A DNA stretch of 64,000 nt from a virus: IMG/VR virus record IMGVR_UViG_3300009183_008543, positions 62,001 to 126,000 of that record; one strand, written 5' to 3'. Below, piece after piece: positions 8,447 through 16,308 of this stretch (positions within the stretch are counted from its first letter, which is position 1; every line of letters begins with the position of its first letter). The notes beneath the pieces are model-generated. The model saw only the letters and a list, made by a program, of their open reading frames with translations, did no database searches and was not told where the DNA came from. Both the position numbers and the translations under genes were made by a program.

Positions 8447-8965
8447 TTAAGATGATCTTTTGTCTTTCTTGTCTACTTCTGTTTTTTTCTTTGTTTTATT
8501 TAATTCTATTTTTTTCTTAGGCTTATCTTGTTTCGATATTTTTGCCTTATTCTCTTTTTTGTCTTTTTTGTCTTCTTCTTTATCTTTGTCTTCTTCTTTA
8601 TCTGTAACCTTAACGCCATGCTTCTTCATTATCTTTTTAATCTTTTCTTGAGATTCAGACTTTTTCTTGGCAAGTTGTAATTCCCAAAGATCTTTAGCCA
8701 AAGATTCTACTGACTTTATAAATGCATCTATATTAGGATTAACTAACTTTGAAGCAGATGCCTCCCTAATATACCTTTTCTTTCTTTTCTTTTTTTTGTG
8801 GCTTCGCTTTAAAGCTTTGGTAAGCCTTTCGACTTGCCAAGGAGGTGGTGTTCCGTGGCTGAATATATCAGCAACAGGAGGAGCCAAACCTAATGAGGCT
8901 TGTGTTTTAAGCCTTGTTGCTGGACTTGATTCTCGTATTTTTACCCAATCAGAAAATTTAATCAT
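8447..8965 (-). CDS. Lys/Glu/Asp-rich protein with capsid-targeting-like N-terminus (172 aa)
   Basis: The N-terminus MIKFSDWVKIRE resembles the short peptide that directs T4 internal proteins into the prohead, including an I-x-E cleavage-like site. Residues 13-110 contain basic clusters (RSHKKKKRKKRYIR). The last 60 residues are almost entirely Lys, Asp and Glu and must be disordered. This composition suits a DNA-associated or core (scaffold) internal virion protein. No catalytic motif. See the finding on shared N-termini. Confidence 0.7.
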   Translation of the reverse strand: MIKFSDWVKIRESSPATRLKTQASLGLAPPVADIFSHGTPPPWQVERLTKALKRSHKKKKRKKRYIREASASKLVNPNIDAFIKSVESLAKDLWELQLAKKKSESQEKIKKIMKKHGVKVTDKEEDKDKEEDKKDKKENKAKISKQDKPKKKIELNKTKKKTEVDKKDKRSS

Positions 8966-8975
8966 AGTGAACTAG

Positions 8976-9293
8976 TTATACTTTTGGCAATGAAGTTATA
9001 GAAAATTTTCCATTTTCTATTTTTACCAAAAAGTCAAAATCTAATTCTTTTTTAGCTTTAGCATGAGCTTCCTGTAATTTAAGCAAAGCATTCCACATAA
9101 TTTTCATATATCGTTCTTGGCAATATATTCCAGTATGATCGACAAAGTTTCTATAATTCCCAAAGAGAAAAATGTATCTTAAAAAAGAAATCTGAATATT
9201 TGTTGTAAAATATTTCAGCAGATACTTTTTTTCTCTTGGAAATTCATAGTTTTCAAAATCTCCAGCGATAAATATCGCATCTTCCTTAGACAT
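8976..9293 (-). CDS. hypothetical protein (105 aa)
   Basis: Unrecognised. A mostly helical protein with aromatic-rich segments (YFTTNIQISFLRYIFLFGNY) followed by a long amphipathic helix (MWNALLKLQEAHAKAKKEL). The start overlaps the end of the preceding gene by 8 bases, so the two are coupled. Confidence 0.7.
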   Translation of the reverse strand: MSKEDAIFIAGDFENYEFPREKKYLLKYFTTNIQISFLRYIFLFGNYRNFVDHTGIYCQERYMKIMWNALLKLQEAHAKAKKELDFDFLVKIENGKFSITSLPKV

Positions 9294-9693
9294 TAATTTG
9301 AATGCCCTTTACAAATTTCAAATACATTAGCATCATACCGCCAACAAATTGCTGTGGCACTCCTGCCTTACTTATAACAGATATTGATTCCGCAACCATT
9401 TTAATGTCAGGGGCGACATCTCCATTCATCTTGGTATCTTCTTCTGAAATATTACGCATACATTCGTAGGCTATATCGACACTATCGATCAACGATGTTG
9501 ACAAAACCATTGAAACTTTCTTTTCGTTTGTGACCATATACTTAGGAATCTTACCACCACAATGCATACTCTTATCTTCAAAGAATTTGTCTATACATTC
9601 TTTGACAAATTTATGAATACTTTGAGTTATTGGGTCTGAAGATTGATCGCTATTGTCTTCGAAAAAATCGTCTTCAAAAAAATCGTCACGCAT
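9286..9693 (-). CDS. hypothetical protein with duplicated acidic N-terminus (135 aa)
   Basis: Unrecognised. The N-terminus contains a perfect tandem repeat, DDFFEDDFFED, encoded by two near-identical 15-base units, followed by a helical body. The C-terminal segment GVPQQFVGGMMLMYLKFVKG is hydrophobic but not a convincing membrane helix. Divergent from the plus-strand lipoprotein gene, with a 112-base space between them. Confidence 0.7.
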   Translation of the reverse strand: MRDDFFEDDFFEDNSDQSSDPITQSIHKFVKECIDKFFEDKSMHCGGKIPKYMVTNEKKVSMVLSTSLIDSVDIAYECMRNISEEDTKMNGDVAPDIKMVAESISVISKAGVPQQFVGGMMLMYLKFVKGIQINV

Positions 9694-9779
9694 GTGTGCT
9701 TACTCCTTGCAGCTAGGGTGATATTTGTTTGGTATTTAATCCTATATTTCAACCAAACAAAATTTATAGACTTGGTAAG

Positions 9780-9787
9780 TATAAATA
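9780..9787 (+). promoter_or_regulatory. TATAAATA, T4-late-promoter-like box
   Basis: The exact octamer TATAAATA, the consensus of T4-type late promoters, lies 18 bases before the ATG of the lipoprotein gene and just before its GAGGT ribosome binding site. In an AT-rich genome it can occur by chance, and the predicted transcript leader would be very short, so this is tentative. Confidence 0.35.
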
Positions 9788-9805
9788 ACAAAGAGGTGAT
9801 GTCAA

Positions 9806-10294
9806 ATGAAAAATATTATTTTATCAATCATTTTATGTTTTAGCTTAGTTGGATGCTCCAATTTCAATCCACGCATGCAAAATAAAATTGATAATAAGAA
9901 TGGTAAAATAGATGAAATAAAGAATAATCAAAATGGACTCATGCTTGAGCTTGGAAAACTTAGGCAAGATGCAGAAATTCAAAATAGTCAACTTAAAGAA
10001 GTTCAGCAAGGTATGCTAAATTTAAATGCCACAGGAATTCGCAATGAAAATAAAGGAGTTCAAATTTTACAAGGAGATGGAGCTTTGATACTAATATTTG
10101 CTTTAGGAACTGTTGCTATGTTGCTCTTCTATAAGAGAAAGTCAGATAAAAATGAAAAAATTGCAAATATCATGGCTAAAGAAGTGATGTTGCTAAATGA
10201 TCAAAAACTAAATGATAAAATTTTAAATTTATCCATAAAAACAAAACTAGAAAAAGATGTTTACAAGATGATGTTCAAACATATTAGGAAATAA
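9806..10294 (+). CDS. lipoprotein with coiled coil and transmembrane helix, spanin-like (162 aa)
   Basis: A type II signal peptide is clear: MKNIILSIILCFSL followed by the lipobox L-V-G-C (Cys17). A polar Asn/Lys/Gln/Glu stretch with heptad character (residues 20-80) leads to one transmembrane helix (about 93-111, ALILIFALGTVAMLLFYKRK) and a 50-residue basic tail. A protein with an outer-membrane lipid anchor, a coiled coil and an inner-membrane helix is the layout of a unimolecular spanin, which fuses the two membranes in Gram-negative lysis; the long C-terminal tail is unusual for that. It stands alone on the plus strand with its own GAGGT site. Confidence 0.65.
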   Translation: MKNIILSIILCFSLVGCSNFNPRMQNKIDNKNGKIDEIKNNQNGLMLELGKLRQDAEIQNSQLKEVQQGMLNLNATGIRNENKGVQILQGDGALILIFALGTVAMLLFYKRKSDKNEKIANIMAKEVMLLNDQKLNDKILNLSIKTKLEKDVYKMMFKHIRK

Positions 10295-10576
10295 TTACTT
10301 AACATCAAATCCCTGCAAAACTGTTTTTAGCTTTATAAATCCAGAACAATTATCTCCCAAAGGAACTCCATCAAGATAAGGATTATTTCCTTTTGATTTA
10401 GAATTTGCAATAAAATCATCCACATCAGTATCAATCATATGCCTTTTCTGCTTTATCAATTTCAAACAATAGTATTTCGAATGATCCGAATCATCTTGTT
10501 CTAAGTATCTGCATTGATCTGATGGGTTAGAAAAATCTCCATAACAAACATGCTTTATTTGCTTTAGGCTCAACAT
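10295..10576 (-). CDS. hypothetical protein (93 aa)
   Basis: The ATG at 10576 (MLSLKQIKHVCYG) has an ideal AGGAG site eight bases upstream, better than the in-frame start 12 codons earlier that overlaps the deformylase. Four Cys residues (VCYGD, QCRY, YYCLK, NCSG) and several charged segments might bind a metal. Not recognised. Confidence 0.65.
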   Translation of the reverse strand: MLSLKQIKHVCYGDFSNPSDQCRYLEQDDSDHSKYYCLKLIKQKRHMIDTDVDDFIANSKSKGNNPYLDGVPLGDNCSGFIKLKTVLQGFDVK

Positions 10577-10580
10577 ATAA

Positions 10581-11081
10581 TCAACTCCTATGAATAGAAA
10601 TTTGTTTTCCAATTTGTGAAATTAGAATTCCATTAGCATGATCTATTTCGTGCTGACATATAATGCATTTGAATCCAGAAACCTCTTCATCAACATCAAT
10701 AAGATTCAATGTCGGATCTGTGGGAGAAACCACTAGCTTCTTGCCTTTTAATTTTATCTTTGGAAACCTTAATACTTCATATTGCTTTAATGTTCCATCA
10801 TCATTTCGAAGTGACAAACAACCTTCTAAATAATTTATTTTTTCGCCTATCCCATCATAACTGCAATTTACAAGATATTCAAAACCAATATCTTTGATGG
10901 CGATAAAAAAATTATACGGCACATTGACTTGTGTTGCAGATAAGCCAACACCTCTATTTTTTACGCAAAGTTCCTCCATATGAATTGCCAATTTATAAAT
11001 ATCCATCAAATCATCTAATGGAATATCTTTGCCAATTGGTATTTCTTCTGGAGGAATTAATTTAAGATTTTTAAAATCCAT
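10581..11081 (-). CDS. def: peptide deformylase
   Basis: Removes the formyl group from the initiator Met of nascent proteins at the ribosome exit. All three metal-site motifs are present: GVGLSATQ (44-51, GxGLAAxQ), EGCLS with the metal-binding Cys (86-90) and QHEIDHANG with HExxH (143-151). At 166 residues it matches bacterial and phage deformylases. It is followed by a ribbon-helix-helix gene and bS21, forming a small translation-related cluster. Phage deformylases are known from marine cyanophages. Confidence 0.95.
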   Translation of the reverse strand: MDFKNLKLIPPEEIPIGKDIPLDDLMDIYKLAIHMEELCVKNRGVGLSATQVNVPYNFFIAIKDIGFEYLVNCSYDGIGEKINYLEGCLSLRNDDGTLKQYEVLRFPKIKLKGKKLVVSPTDPTLNLIDVDEEVSGFKCIICQHEIDHANGILISQIGKQISIHRS

Positions 11082-11083
11082 TA

Positions 11084-11347
11084 TTATTCTTTAATAGATG
11101 TTAATGTTCCTACAACAGCTTCCACTCTTTGAGATAGCCAATCCTTAAGTGCTACATCATTTTTGCGAAGATCCTTAGGAACTTTCAATATTACCATGTC
11201 AACATTATCTTCTTCATTTAAAAATTTGTCTGCCAAATCTCTTACCAATTTAGAAACAGATACATTTCTTTTCTTGGCAACCGATTTAAGCTTTTCTTGA
11301 ATGTCCGTATCCATGGACAAACTAAGAATATTTCCTTTTTTACTCAT
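11084..11347 (-). CDS. ribbon-helix-helix DNA-binding protein (87 aa)
   Basis: The N-terminal 48 residues read as a ribbon-helix-helix domain: strand GNILSLSMDTD, helix IQEKLKSVAKKRN, turn VS, helix KLVRDLADKFL. This is the CopG/Arc type, which binds operator DNA as a dimer. The 40-residue C-terminal extension probably oligomerises or binds an effector. Flanked by def and the bS21 gene (2 and 5 bases), it may regulate this cluster. No operator was identified. Confidence 0.7.
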   Translation of the reverse strand: MSKKGNILSLSMDTDIQEKLKSVAKKRNVSVSKLVRDLADKFLNEEDNVDMVILKVPKDLRKNDVALKDWLSQRVEAVVGTLTSIKE

Positions 11348-11352
11348 GTTAC

Positions 11353-11637
11353 CTACTTCTTTTTCTTGTTTGTGCGATTGTCTTTCTTTTCCGTTTTTCG
11401 ATTCGGGAAATTCTCACGCAATTTTACTTTCAAACGCTGAAGTTCTGCATCTCTCTTTTTCTTACGCTTCTTGCGTCTCTCGCTTTCATAGAACTCATGT
11501 TCTTTATAATCATGTAAAATTCCAGCATCGGTAACAGCTTTTTTAAATGTAGCGAACATTCTTCTAAACGCTGTTTCTCTTTCATCTCTAGAACAATTAG
11601 GATGCAAGTCACGCATCTCAACTCTAACAAGCCTCAT
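11353..11637 (-). CDS. rpsU: ribosomal protein bS21
   Basis: Contains the bS21 core: a basic opening strand (MRLVRVEMRD), FRRMFATFKKAVTDAGILHD, the hallmark EFYESERRKKRKKKRDAEL and a Lys-rich tail. bS21 sits next to the anti-Shine-Dalgarno helix of the 30S platform and helps select mRNAs. At 94 residues it is longer than the usual 57-71, mainly in the basic tail. The ATG at 11637 is chosen over an in-frame TTG because GAGG lies just upstream. Phage-encoded bS21 can replace the host copy in other large phages; here it accompanies IF-3 and deformylase. Confidence 0.85.
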   Translation of the reverse strand: MRLVRVEMRDLHPNCSRDERETAFRRMFATFKKAVTDAGILHDYKEHEFYESERRKKRKKKRDAELQRLKVKLRENFPNRKTEKKDNRTNKKKK

Positions 11638-11645
11638 AAAACACC

Positions 11646-12782
11646 TCAATCTCTGTTAATTTTCAACAATTTAATGCCTAATTTCAAAGGCTCTATCTCA
11701 CGAACCACTTCCTCGTATGAAACCTTTTCATATATTTCGGATGTCATCGGCCAGTTATCACGATCCAACTCTGGTAAAAATAGATTTAATCTACTAACGA
11801 TGCATTGCAGAATGTCCTGATTCCACATTTCTATAGTTCCATCAGTTATAATAGTGCTAAATGTAAAAATATGCTGCTTTGGAAGTTCCAAAGAAGATAA
11901 ATCTTCCACTTCATAATCTTTAAGATTGTTATATCTAGATCTTTCATCTATACAAAGAAATGGAGTTCTAGCCATCATAGCGAAACGAGAAATCCCATTA
12001 AATACATCAAGTACACAACCAGATGTACGCATGGCGGATAAAACCTTAGTGATATCCTTATCATTAAAAAACAAACAATCATCTATAAATTCTGGCGATA
12101 TATCATATGAAAAATTGCTTTGCCATATGACTGGCACAAATCCATTAGCGATGAGCTTTTTGGTAAGTGCTATCCAGAAATCTTTTTTAGACCTAACATT
12201 TGTAGACTTTCCATTGTGCCATAATTTGCAAAATATAGTTGGAGAAAACAAAACCTTAAATCCAGCCCTATTGTTGATTTGCCTTACAAATTCTTTTCCA
12301 AGAATTGAACTTGAAGGAACAAAAGGAAGAAAAACTTCTATATCTTTTTCTGTAAACTCTTTTTTCAATCCATTAAAATAATTGACAGAAATCTCTTTTA
12401 TATCAATGACATTTCTGAAAAACTCATTCAAATTTCTTTTATATACAGTTATAATATCGCATGTATTTTCGAAGCCAATGGCTTTTTCATATATGCGACT
12501 TATTTGACCTTCATCTGAAAATCCCCAATACTCATCAACATATGGGAACAAACCAGCCATTCCCGGATAAGAACAAAGAATAAAATATTTTGATGTTTTG
12601 TTCTTTTTTCTAAATACATGCAGAAACAAAGAAGATAAAATAAACAAAGTGCAAAAATCGCCAAAAAATGGAATAATGCAAACATCACCAAAATCAGTTG
12701 GAATGTTTTTCTCTTCATATCTTTCACGAACAAATCCATTTCGTTGCGATGCTCTTTTAAGAAAATCTGATACATTATTCAA
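11646..12782 (-). CDS. GT-B-like glycosyltransferase, tandem paralogue 1 (378 aa)
   Basis: The C-terminal half has the layout of a GT-B nucleotide-sugar domain: a helix followed by LTKKLIANGFVPVIWQS, then ITKVLSAMRTSGCVLDVFNG and a turn before ARTPFLCIDE. The next gene shows the same series (LINLLKSMGYNPIWMGE; LEFTLAILSQCKFTIQFYT; VKTPWILFES). Both also share a D-E-Y-W element in the N-domain. This resembles GT9 (heptosyltransferase) proteins, but the donor is unknown. A link to the HldE-like enzyme at 44 kb is possible. Only 1 base separates the two genes. Confidence 0.6.
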   Translation of the reverse strand: MNNVSDFLKRASQRNGFVRERYEEKNIPTDFGDVCIIPFFGDFCTLFILSSLFLHVFRKKNKTSKYFILCSYPGMAGLFPYVDEYWGFSDEGQISRIYEKAIGFENTCDIITVYKRNLNEFFRNVIDIKEISVNYFNGLKKEFTEKDIEVFLPFVPSSSILGKEFVRQINNRAGFKVLFSPTIFCKLWHNGKSTNVRSKKDFWIALTKKLIANGFVPVIWQSNFSYDISPEFIDDCLFFNDKDITKVLSAMRTSGCVLDVFNGISRFAMMARTPFLCIDERSRYNNLKDYEVEDLSSLELPKQHIFTFSTIITDGTIEMWNQDILQCIVSRLNLFLPELDRDNWPMTSEIYEKVSYEEVVREIEPLKLGIKLLKINRD

Positions 12783-12783
12783 T

Positions 12784-13998
12784 TTATACTTTCCTCCACC
12801 AATAATCTAGTTTTTCTGTGTTCATTCTCACCATGTCGGGATTGTCTATCATTGCTATTTTTGTTTCAAAATTTCCAGATGTAATTTCTTGAATTGCTTC
12901 TTTGGCAACTTTAATTCCTTGATCTTCGTCATTTGTCAATTTGAAAAAATTTGCAATAACTATCTTCTTTTTGTCATAGTCAGTAGTCAAAATAACACGC
13001 ATTCCTTCCTGACCATGACCAACTAATTGATCTGCACTCTCGAAAAGTATCCATGGTGTTTTTACCATTGATGCAAGGCGAGTTGATGCTGTGTAAAACT
13101 GTATAGTAAATTTACATTGAGATAATATTGCCAAAGTAAACTCTAAATCTCTTGCCTCTTGCCTATTTGTAAAATCAACTATTGAATCATCTGGACATGG
13201 ATATACACTTTGTTTTTCACCCATCCAAATTGGGTTATATCCCATCGATTTAAGCAAATTGATAAGGCTCTTATAAAATTCAATACTTAAATTTCTTCCA
13301 TATCGCTTTCTGTTTCTAGCAAAAATAGCAACAGAATTTTCTCGCATGATAAGTTTCGCTTGTTCCTTCTTGCCTTCGCTTGGTTTTGGCGTTGAAACAA
13401 ATCTTTTTTTACTTACACCCAAATCACCAAACAAAGGCTTCACCAAATTGGTGCTTGAACATTTATCACACTTTGTATCAATGTGATTGTGCGATACAAA
13501 ATAATTCTTACATTCAGTGCAAAAATATTGCACACACAATTGAGCCATAGAACTGCCAGTAACCACACGACCAAATTGACTTAACTTAATTTCAAACTTA
13601 CTTATATTTCTTGAATCATTACGAAAAGCATCAGAATATTCACGCAACCATTGGTGGTCTTCATCTAACTCCCAATACTCATCAGCTATCTTACTATAAA
13701 GAAATTGTCTTCCATACCAACCGACCACTATCACATAACAATCTGGATTTGCATGAATTATTTGAGGCAAACAAAAGCATATTCCTATAGTCTCGACTCC
13801 AAATTCGTAAAAAGATGGAACCAACAATATCTTCCTGTTGTCGGTTGGTTTAACTCTATTGGTAAATTTATGAATGTGAAAGTTAAGAGATTCTAACTTT
13901 CTTTCTGGTATCATTTTAATTCTACTACCAGAAGCATAATCATAAGCTGGTAGTAATTTTAATTTTTTATTGGGAGTTGTTTTGCTATTTGACCACAT
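12784..13998 (-). CDS. GT-B-like glycosyltransferase with inserted zinc ribbon, tandem paralogue 2 (404 aa)
   Basis: Same overall fold as the downstream paralogue. It opens with a Rossmann-like KILLVPSFYEFGVETIGICF and PDCYVIVVGWYG. Between the halves is a small zinc ribbon, CTECKNYFVSHNHIDTKCDKC (two CxxC pairs, about residues 160-180), absent from the paralogue. The C-domain signature LASMVKTPWILFES and a Lys/Arg-rich phosphate-binding-like strand (FARNRKRYGRNLS) fit a nucleotide-sugar transferase of the GT9 type. Acceptor and donor are unknown. The start overlaps a 59-codon zinc-finger gene by 40 bases. Confidence 0.6.
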   Translation of the reverse strand: MWSNSKTTPNKKLKLLPAYDYASGSRIKMIPERKLESLNFHIHKFTNRVKPTDNRKILLVPSFYEFGVETIGICFCLPQIIHANPDCYVIVVGWYGRQFLYSKIADEYWELDEDHQWLREYSDAFRNDSRNISKFEIKLSQFGRVVTGSSMAQLCVQYFCTECKNYFVSHNHIDTKCDKCSSTNLVKPLFGDLGVSKKRFVSTPKPSEGKKEQAKLIMRENSVAIFARNRKRYGRNLSIEFYKSLINLLKSMGYNPIWMGEKQSVYPCPDDSIVDFTNRQEARDLEFTLAILSQCKFTIQFYTASTRLASMVKTPWILFESADQLVGHGQEGMRVILTTDYDKKKIVIANFFKLTNDEDQGIKVAKEAIQEITSGNFETKIAMIDNPDMVRMNTEKLDYWWRKV

Positions 13999-14138
13999 TT
14001 AGGACACCTAAATCTTCTGAATTGCTTGCATTTAGTACAAGACTTATATTCAAACAAATCCTTAACTTGCTCTGGCTCATTGTCTACGACTCTTGACCAG
14101 CTACATTTGACGCATTTTATAATATGTCTGTTAGCCAT
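13959..14138 (-). CDS. small zinc-finger protein (59 aa)
   Basis: A short frame beginning MANRHIIKCVKC with three CxxC pairs (CVKC, CTKC, CPKC), typical of a treble-clef or double zinc-ribbon mini-protein. The rest is basic (KQFRRFRC), which would suit nucleic acid or ribosome contact. It overlaps the start of the glycosyltransferase by 40 bases and the end of the previous gene by 8, so it is tightly embedded in the operon. The density of Cys pairs makes a chance frame unlikely. Confidence 0.7.
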   Translation of the reverse strand: MANRHIIKCVKCSWSRVVDNEPEQVKDLFEYKSCTKCKQFRRFRCPKCGQIAKQLPIKN

Positions 14139-14532
14139 ATGTAAACCTATTAGACTTAAGCCAATCTGAAAATTTTATATCTTCTCCATTTTGAGCGAAA
14201 ATAAAATCAATAATGTAAAAGTCAGATGACTTCGAAATGATTATCATCCGAGGTTTTTCTACTTTATTTAAGAAATTAATGATTTTATTTTTCGCAGAAG
14301 ATTTTATCTTTAGCGGTGTTTTTCCATAAATACATGATAATTCTCCATTTGAAGTGAAAGAAACTTCAAATGCATCATCGACAATTCTAATGCTTTTAAC
14401 TTTGTATGATTTTCCAAAATTTTCAATAATAGAAGATTTTTTATAATAACCAATACCATTTACAGCACAATAAAGATGAGCAGATATGAGAACAAATAGA
14501 ATTATCAATAAAAAATTTCTTTTACTCATCAT
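14131..14532 (-). CDS. exported or membrane-anchored hypothetical protein (133 aa)
   Basis: A basic start (MMSKR) and a hydrophobic helix (residues 6-22, FLLIILFVLISAHLYCA) form a signal anchor or signal peptide. The remaining 110 residues are strand-rich (KSIRIVDDAFEVSFTSNG, RMIIISKSSDFYIIDFIF) and would lie in the periplasm. No family recognised. Overlaps the start of the small zinc-finger gene. Confidence 0.65.
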   Translation of the reverse strand: MMSKRNFLLIILFVLISAHLYCAVNGIGYYKKSSIIENFGKSYKVKSIRIVDDAFEVSFTSNGELSCIYGKTPLKIKSSAKNKIINFLNKVEKPRMIIISKSSDFYIIDFIFAQNGEDIKFSDWLKSNRFTYG

Positions 14533-14546
14533 ATCCGCATAAGTTT

Positions 14547-15149
14547 TTACTTTTTGGTGTCTATAGTGCTGCCGTTGAGAGAATCGCTCAACTTATCAAT
14601 TTCTTTAAACATCTTGTCAATTGCAGATTGTGCGCTCTTAGAATCTTTTCCAAGAGTTTCATTTTTCTGCATTTCTGACAACATGGAATGAAGTTTTGAT
14701 TTGAGTTCAATCAAATCATCTAAAAGCTTTCCATTTGTGAAATTGTTTTCTGGCTTAATCTTGTTGTCTTTTCCAATAGTATTTGGATAAACAGGATTGT
14801 TTGTATTAGCCATTTTTTTGCTATAACTCTTGATCTTTTTTTTGCTTGGAGTTTTCTCCTCAGTCAAAAAAACATCAGATTCATCAGATTGATCGGAATA
14901 AGAATTATCAGAATAAGATTCCTTATTAGAAAAAGATGAATCGCCAAGCGTTACCATAACATCTTTCCAATTAGAAATATCTGAATCTGTAATTTCAGTA
15001 TCTTTTCCTGTCATCTGACCAAAAAAGTCAACTTCTTTATTGTTGTTATTTGTTTGTTGTTTTGGCTTTACATCATCAAAGATGCCAGCAGCCAAAGCTT
15101 TATCCCATTGTGCGCTTAATTTATCAATATCATCTTTAAAACTAGACAT
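14547..15149 (-). CDS. hypothetical polar protein with C-terminal coiled coil (200 aa)
   Basis: The start is placed at the ATG at 15149 (MSSFKDDIDKLSAQWDKAL). Residues 60-130 are a Ser/Asp/Lys-rich low-complexity region (ESYSDNSYSDQSDESDVF). Residues 145-195 form a predicted helix pair with heptads (LLDDLIELKSKLHSMLSEMQ). No enzyme motif. The start overlaps the end of the small membrane protein gene by 8 bases. Possible scaffold or head-core role; uncertain. Confidence 0.7.
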   Translation of the reverse strand: MSSFKDDIDKLSAQWDKALAAGIFDDVKPKQQTNNNNKEVDFFGQMTGKDTEITDSDISNWKDVMVTLGDSSFSNKESYSDNSYSDQSDESDVFLTEEKTPSKKKIKSYSKKMANTNNPVYPNTIGKDNKIKPENNFTNGKLLDDLIELKSKLHSMLSEMQKNETLGKDSKSAQSAIDKMFKEIDKLSDSLNGSTIDTKK

Positions 15150-15270
15150 TCTTTTCACCATTCTTTCTTCCAAGCAGTTTGTCAACCAATTGTTTAACCC
15201 AGTCTGGTTGAGGTAAAAAATTCCATCCTATTATCAATCCAGCCACAAAACACAATATGTAAGTAACCAT
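15142..15270 (-). CDS. small membrane protein (42 aa)
   Basis: An ATG at 15270 follows a strong AAGGAG site. The product starts MVTYILCFVAGLIIGWNFLP, a single transmembrane helix, followed by PQPDWVKQLVDKLLGRKNGEKNV-type amphipathic residues. The helix-then-Pro-Asp-Trp design is familiar from small membrane proteins of T4-like phages. It overlaps the downstream gene by 8 bases. Upstream on the minus strand is TATATAAATT, a possible promoter shared with the divergent glycosyltransferase gene. Confidence 0.7.
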   Translation of the reverse strand: MVTYILCFVAGLIIGWNFLPQPDWVKQLVDKLLGRKNGEKNV

Positions 15271-15347
15271 ATGACTCCTTCATGTTTAATTTATATATTG
15301 TTTGTTTTTTGATATTCCCTTACAATTAAATAATAAAGGAGAAAAAA

Positions 15348-16298
15348 ATGCCTCACGATCATATGATTTTTTCTGTAGAAGAATGCGAAAACGCAACACT
15401 AATTCCCGAAAAAAATACAGCAATAATAGCCACATATCAAGGTCCGATAAAACTTCTCATGCTGACACTATTCAGCCTCCTTCTTAGGAGTAATCAAAAA
15501 TATCTTGAACACATCATAGTTTGCATCAATGGTCCAGACACAAGATGTGGAGACCCATCACTTCAAGACAAAAAACAGAAATTCCTTGAAGAACTAAGAA
15601 ATATGAAGTGGGAAAACAAAGACATGCCATTGACCGTCATAAGGGCATGGAGCAGAGTTGGACATAGCCAAGCACTAGAAATGGCAATTCCTTGGGTTCA
15701 TACAGAATACTACACAATCATGCATGATGACATCGTTGTGTTGGAAAATGATTGGTGCGAAGAAGCTAATGAAATATTTAAAGATCCCAAGGTTGCCATT
15801 GTACAAAATGGAGTTCCATATTTTGGAGCATGTGCTGAAATAGTCATGGATAAAACCATGAATTGGATTGAAACGGCACATATGAACTCCACATTCATCA
15901 TGTGTAAAAAATCAATTCTCACAGAATTAGGATGCAGATGGTATGGATATTATATTAAAAAAGATTACAGTATGAAGAATATAAATTATAAAGAATATAA
16001 AAACAAAAATATACAGTACAAATCAAATATTGAATTTCCGAAAGAAAATAGCGACTACAATGGTATAAGTTTTGACATAGGATCTTGGGTAATGTACAAA
16101 ATAAAAAACAATAATTACAAAATTGAAATTTTTTCAAATAAAAAAATAGAACATTTTTGGAGTGCCAGTTGGACTCCAGATAAAAATTATCTTGAGAACA
16201 CGGAAATCCAATACAAAAATGTGTTCGAAAGTATTGAAAAAGAAATAAACAACCATCCTCAGTTCGCAGAACTTTACAAAAAATACAATAATTCTTAA
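15348..16298 (+). CDS. GT-A (family 2-like) glycosyltransferase (316 aa)
   Basis: Starts after a good AAAGGAG site. The N-terminal strand AIIATYQGPIKLLMLTLFSLL and the later acidic motif YTIMHDDIVVLENDW (DxD-type metal/nucleotide site, about residues 124-134) define a GT-A fold transferase that moves a sugar from a nucleotide donor. The middle keeps RVGHSQALEMAIPWV, equivalent to the GxxxARNxG element. The C-terminal 100 residues are Asn/Lys/Tyr-rich. Forms a plus-strand pair with the next gene (10 bases apart, GGAG before the second ATG). The acceptor is unknown; virion or host surface glycan modification is plausible. Confidence 0.75.
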   Translation: MPHDHMIFSVEECENATLIPEKNTAIIATYQGPIKLLMLTLFSLLLRSNQKYLEHIIVCINGPDTRCGDPSLQDKKQKFLEELRNMKWENKDMPLTVIRAWSRVGHSQALEMAIPWVHTEYYTIMHDDIVVLENDWCEEANEIFKDPKVAIVQNGVPYFGACAEIVMDKTMNWIETAHMNSTFIMCKKSILTELGCRWYGYYIKKDYSMKNINYKEYKNKNIQYKSNIEFPKENSDYNGISFDIGSWVMYKIKNNNYKIEIFSNKKIEHFWSASWTPDKNYLENTEIQYKNVFESIEKEINNHPQFAELYKKYNNS

Positions 16299-16308
16299 GG
16301 AGTTAAAT

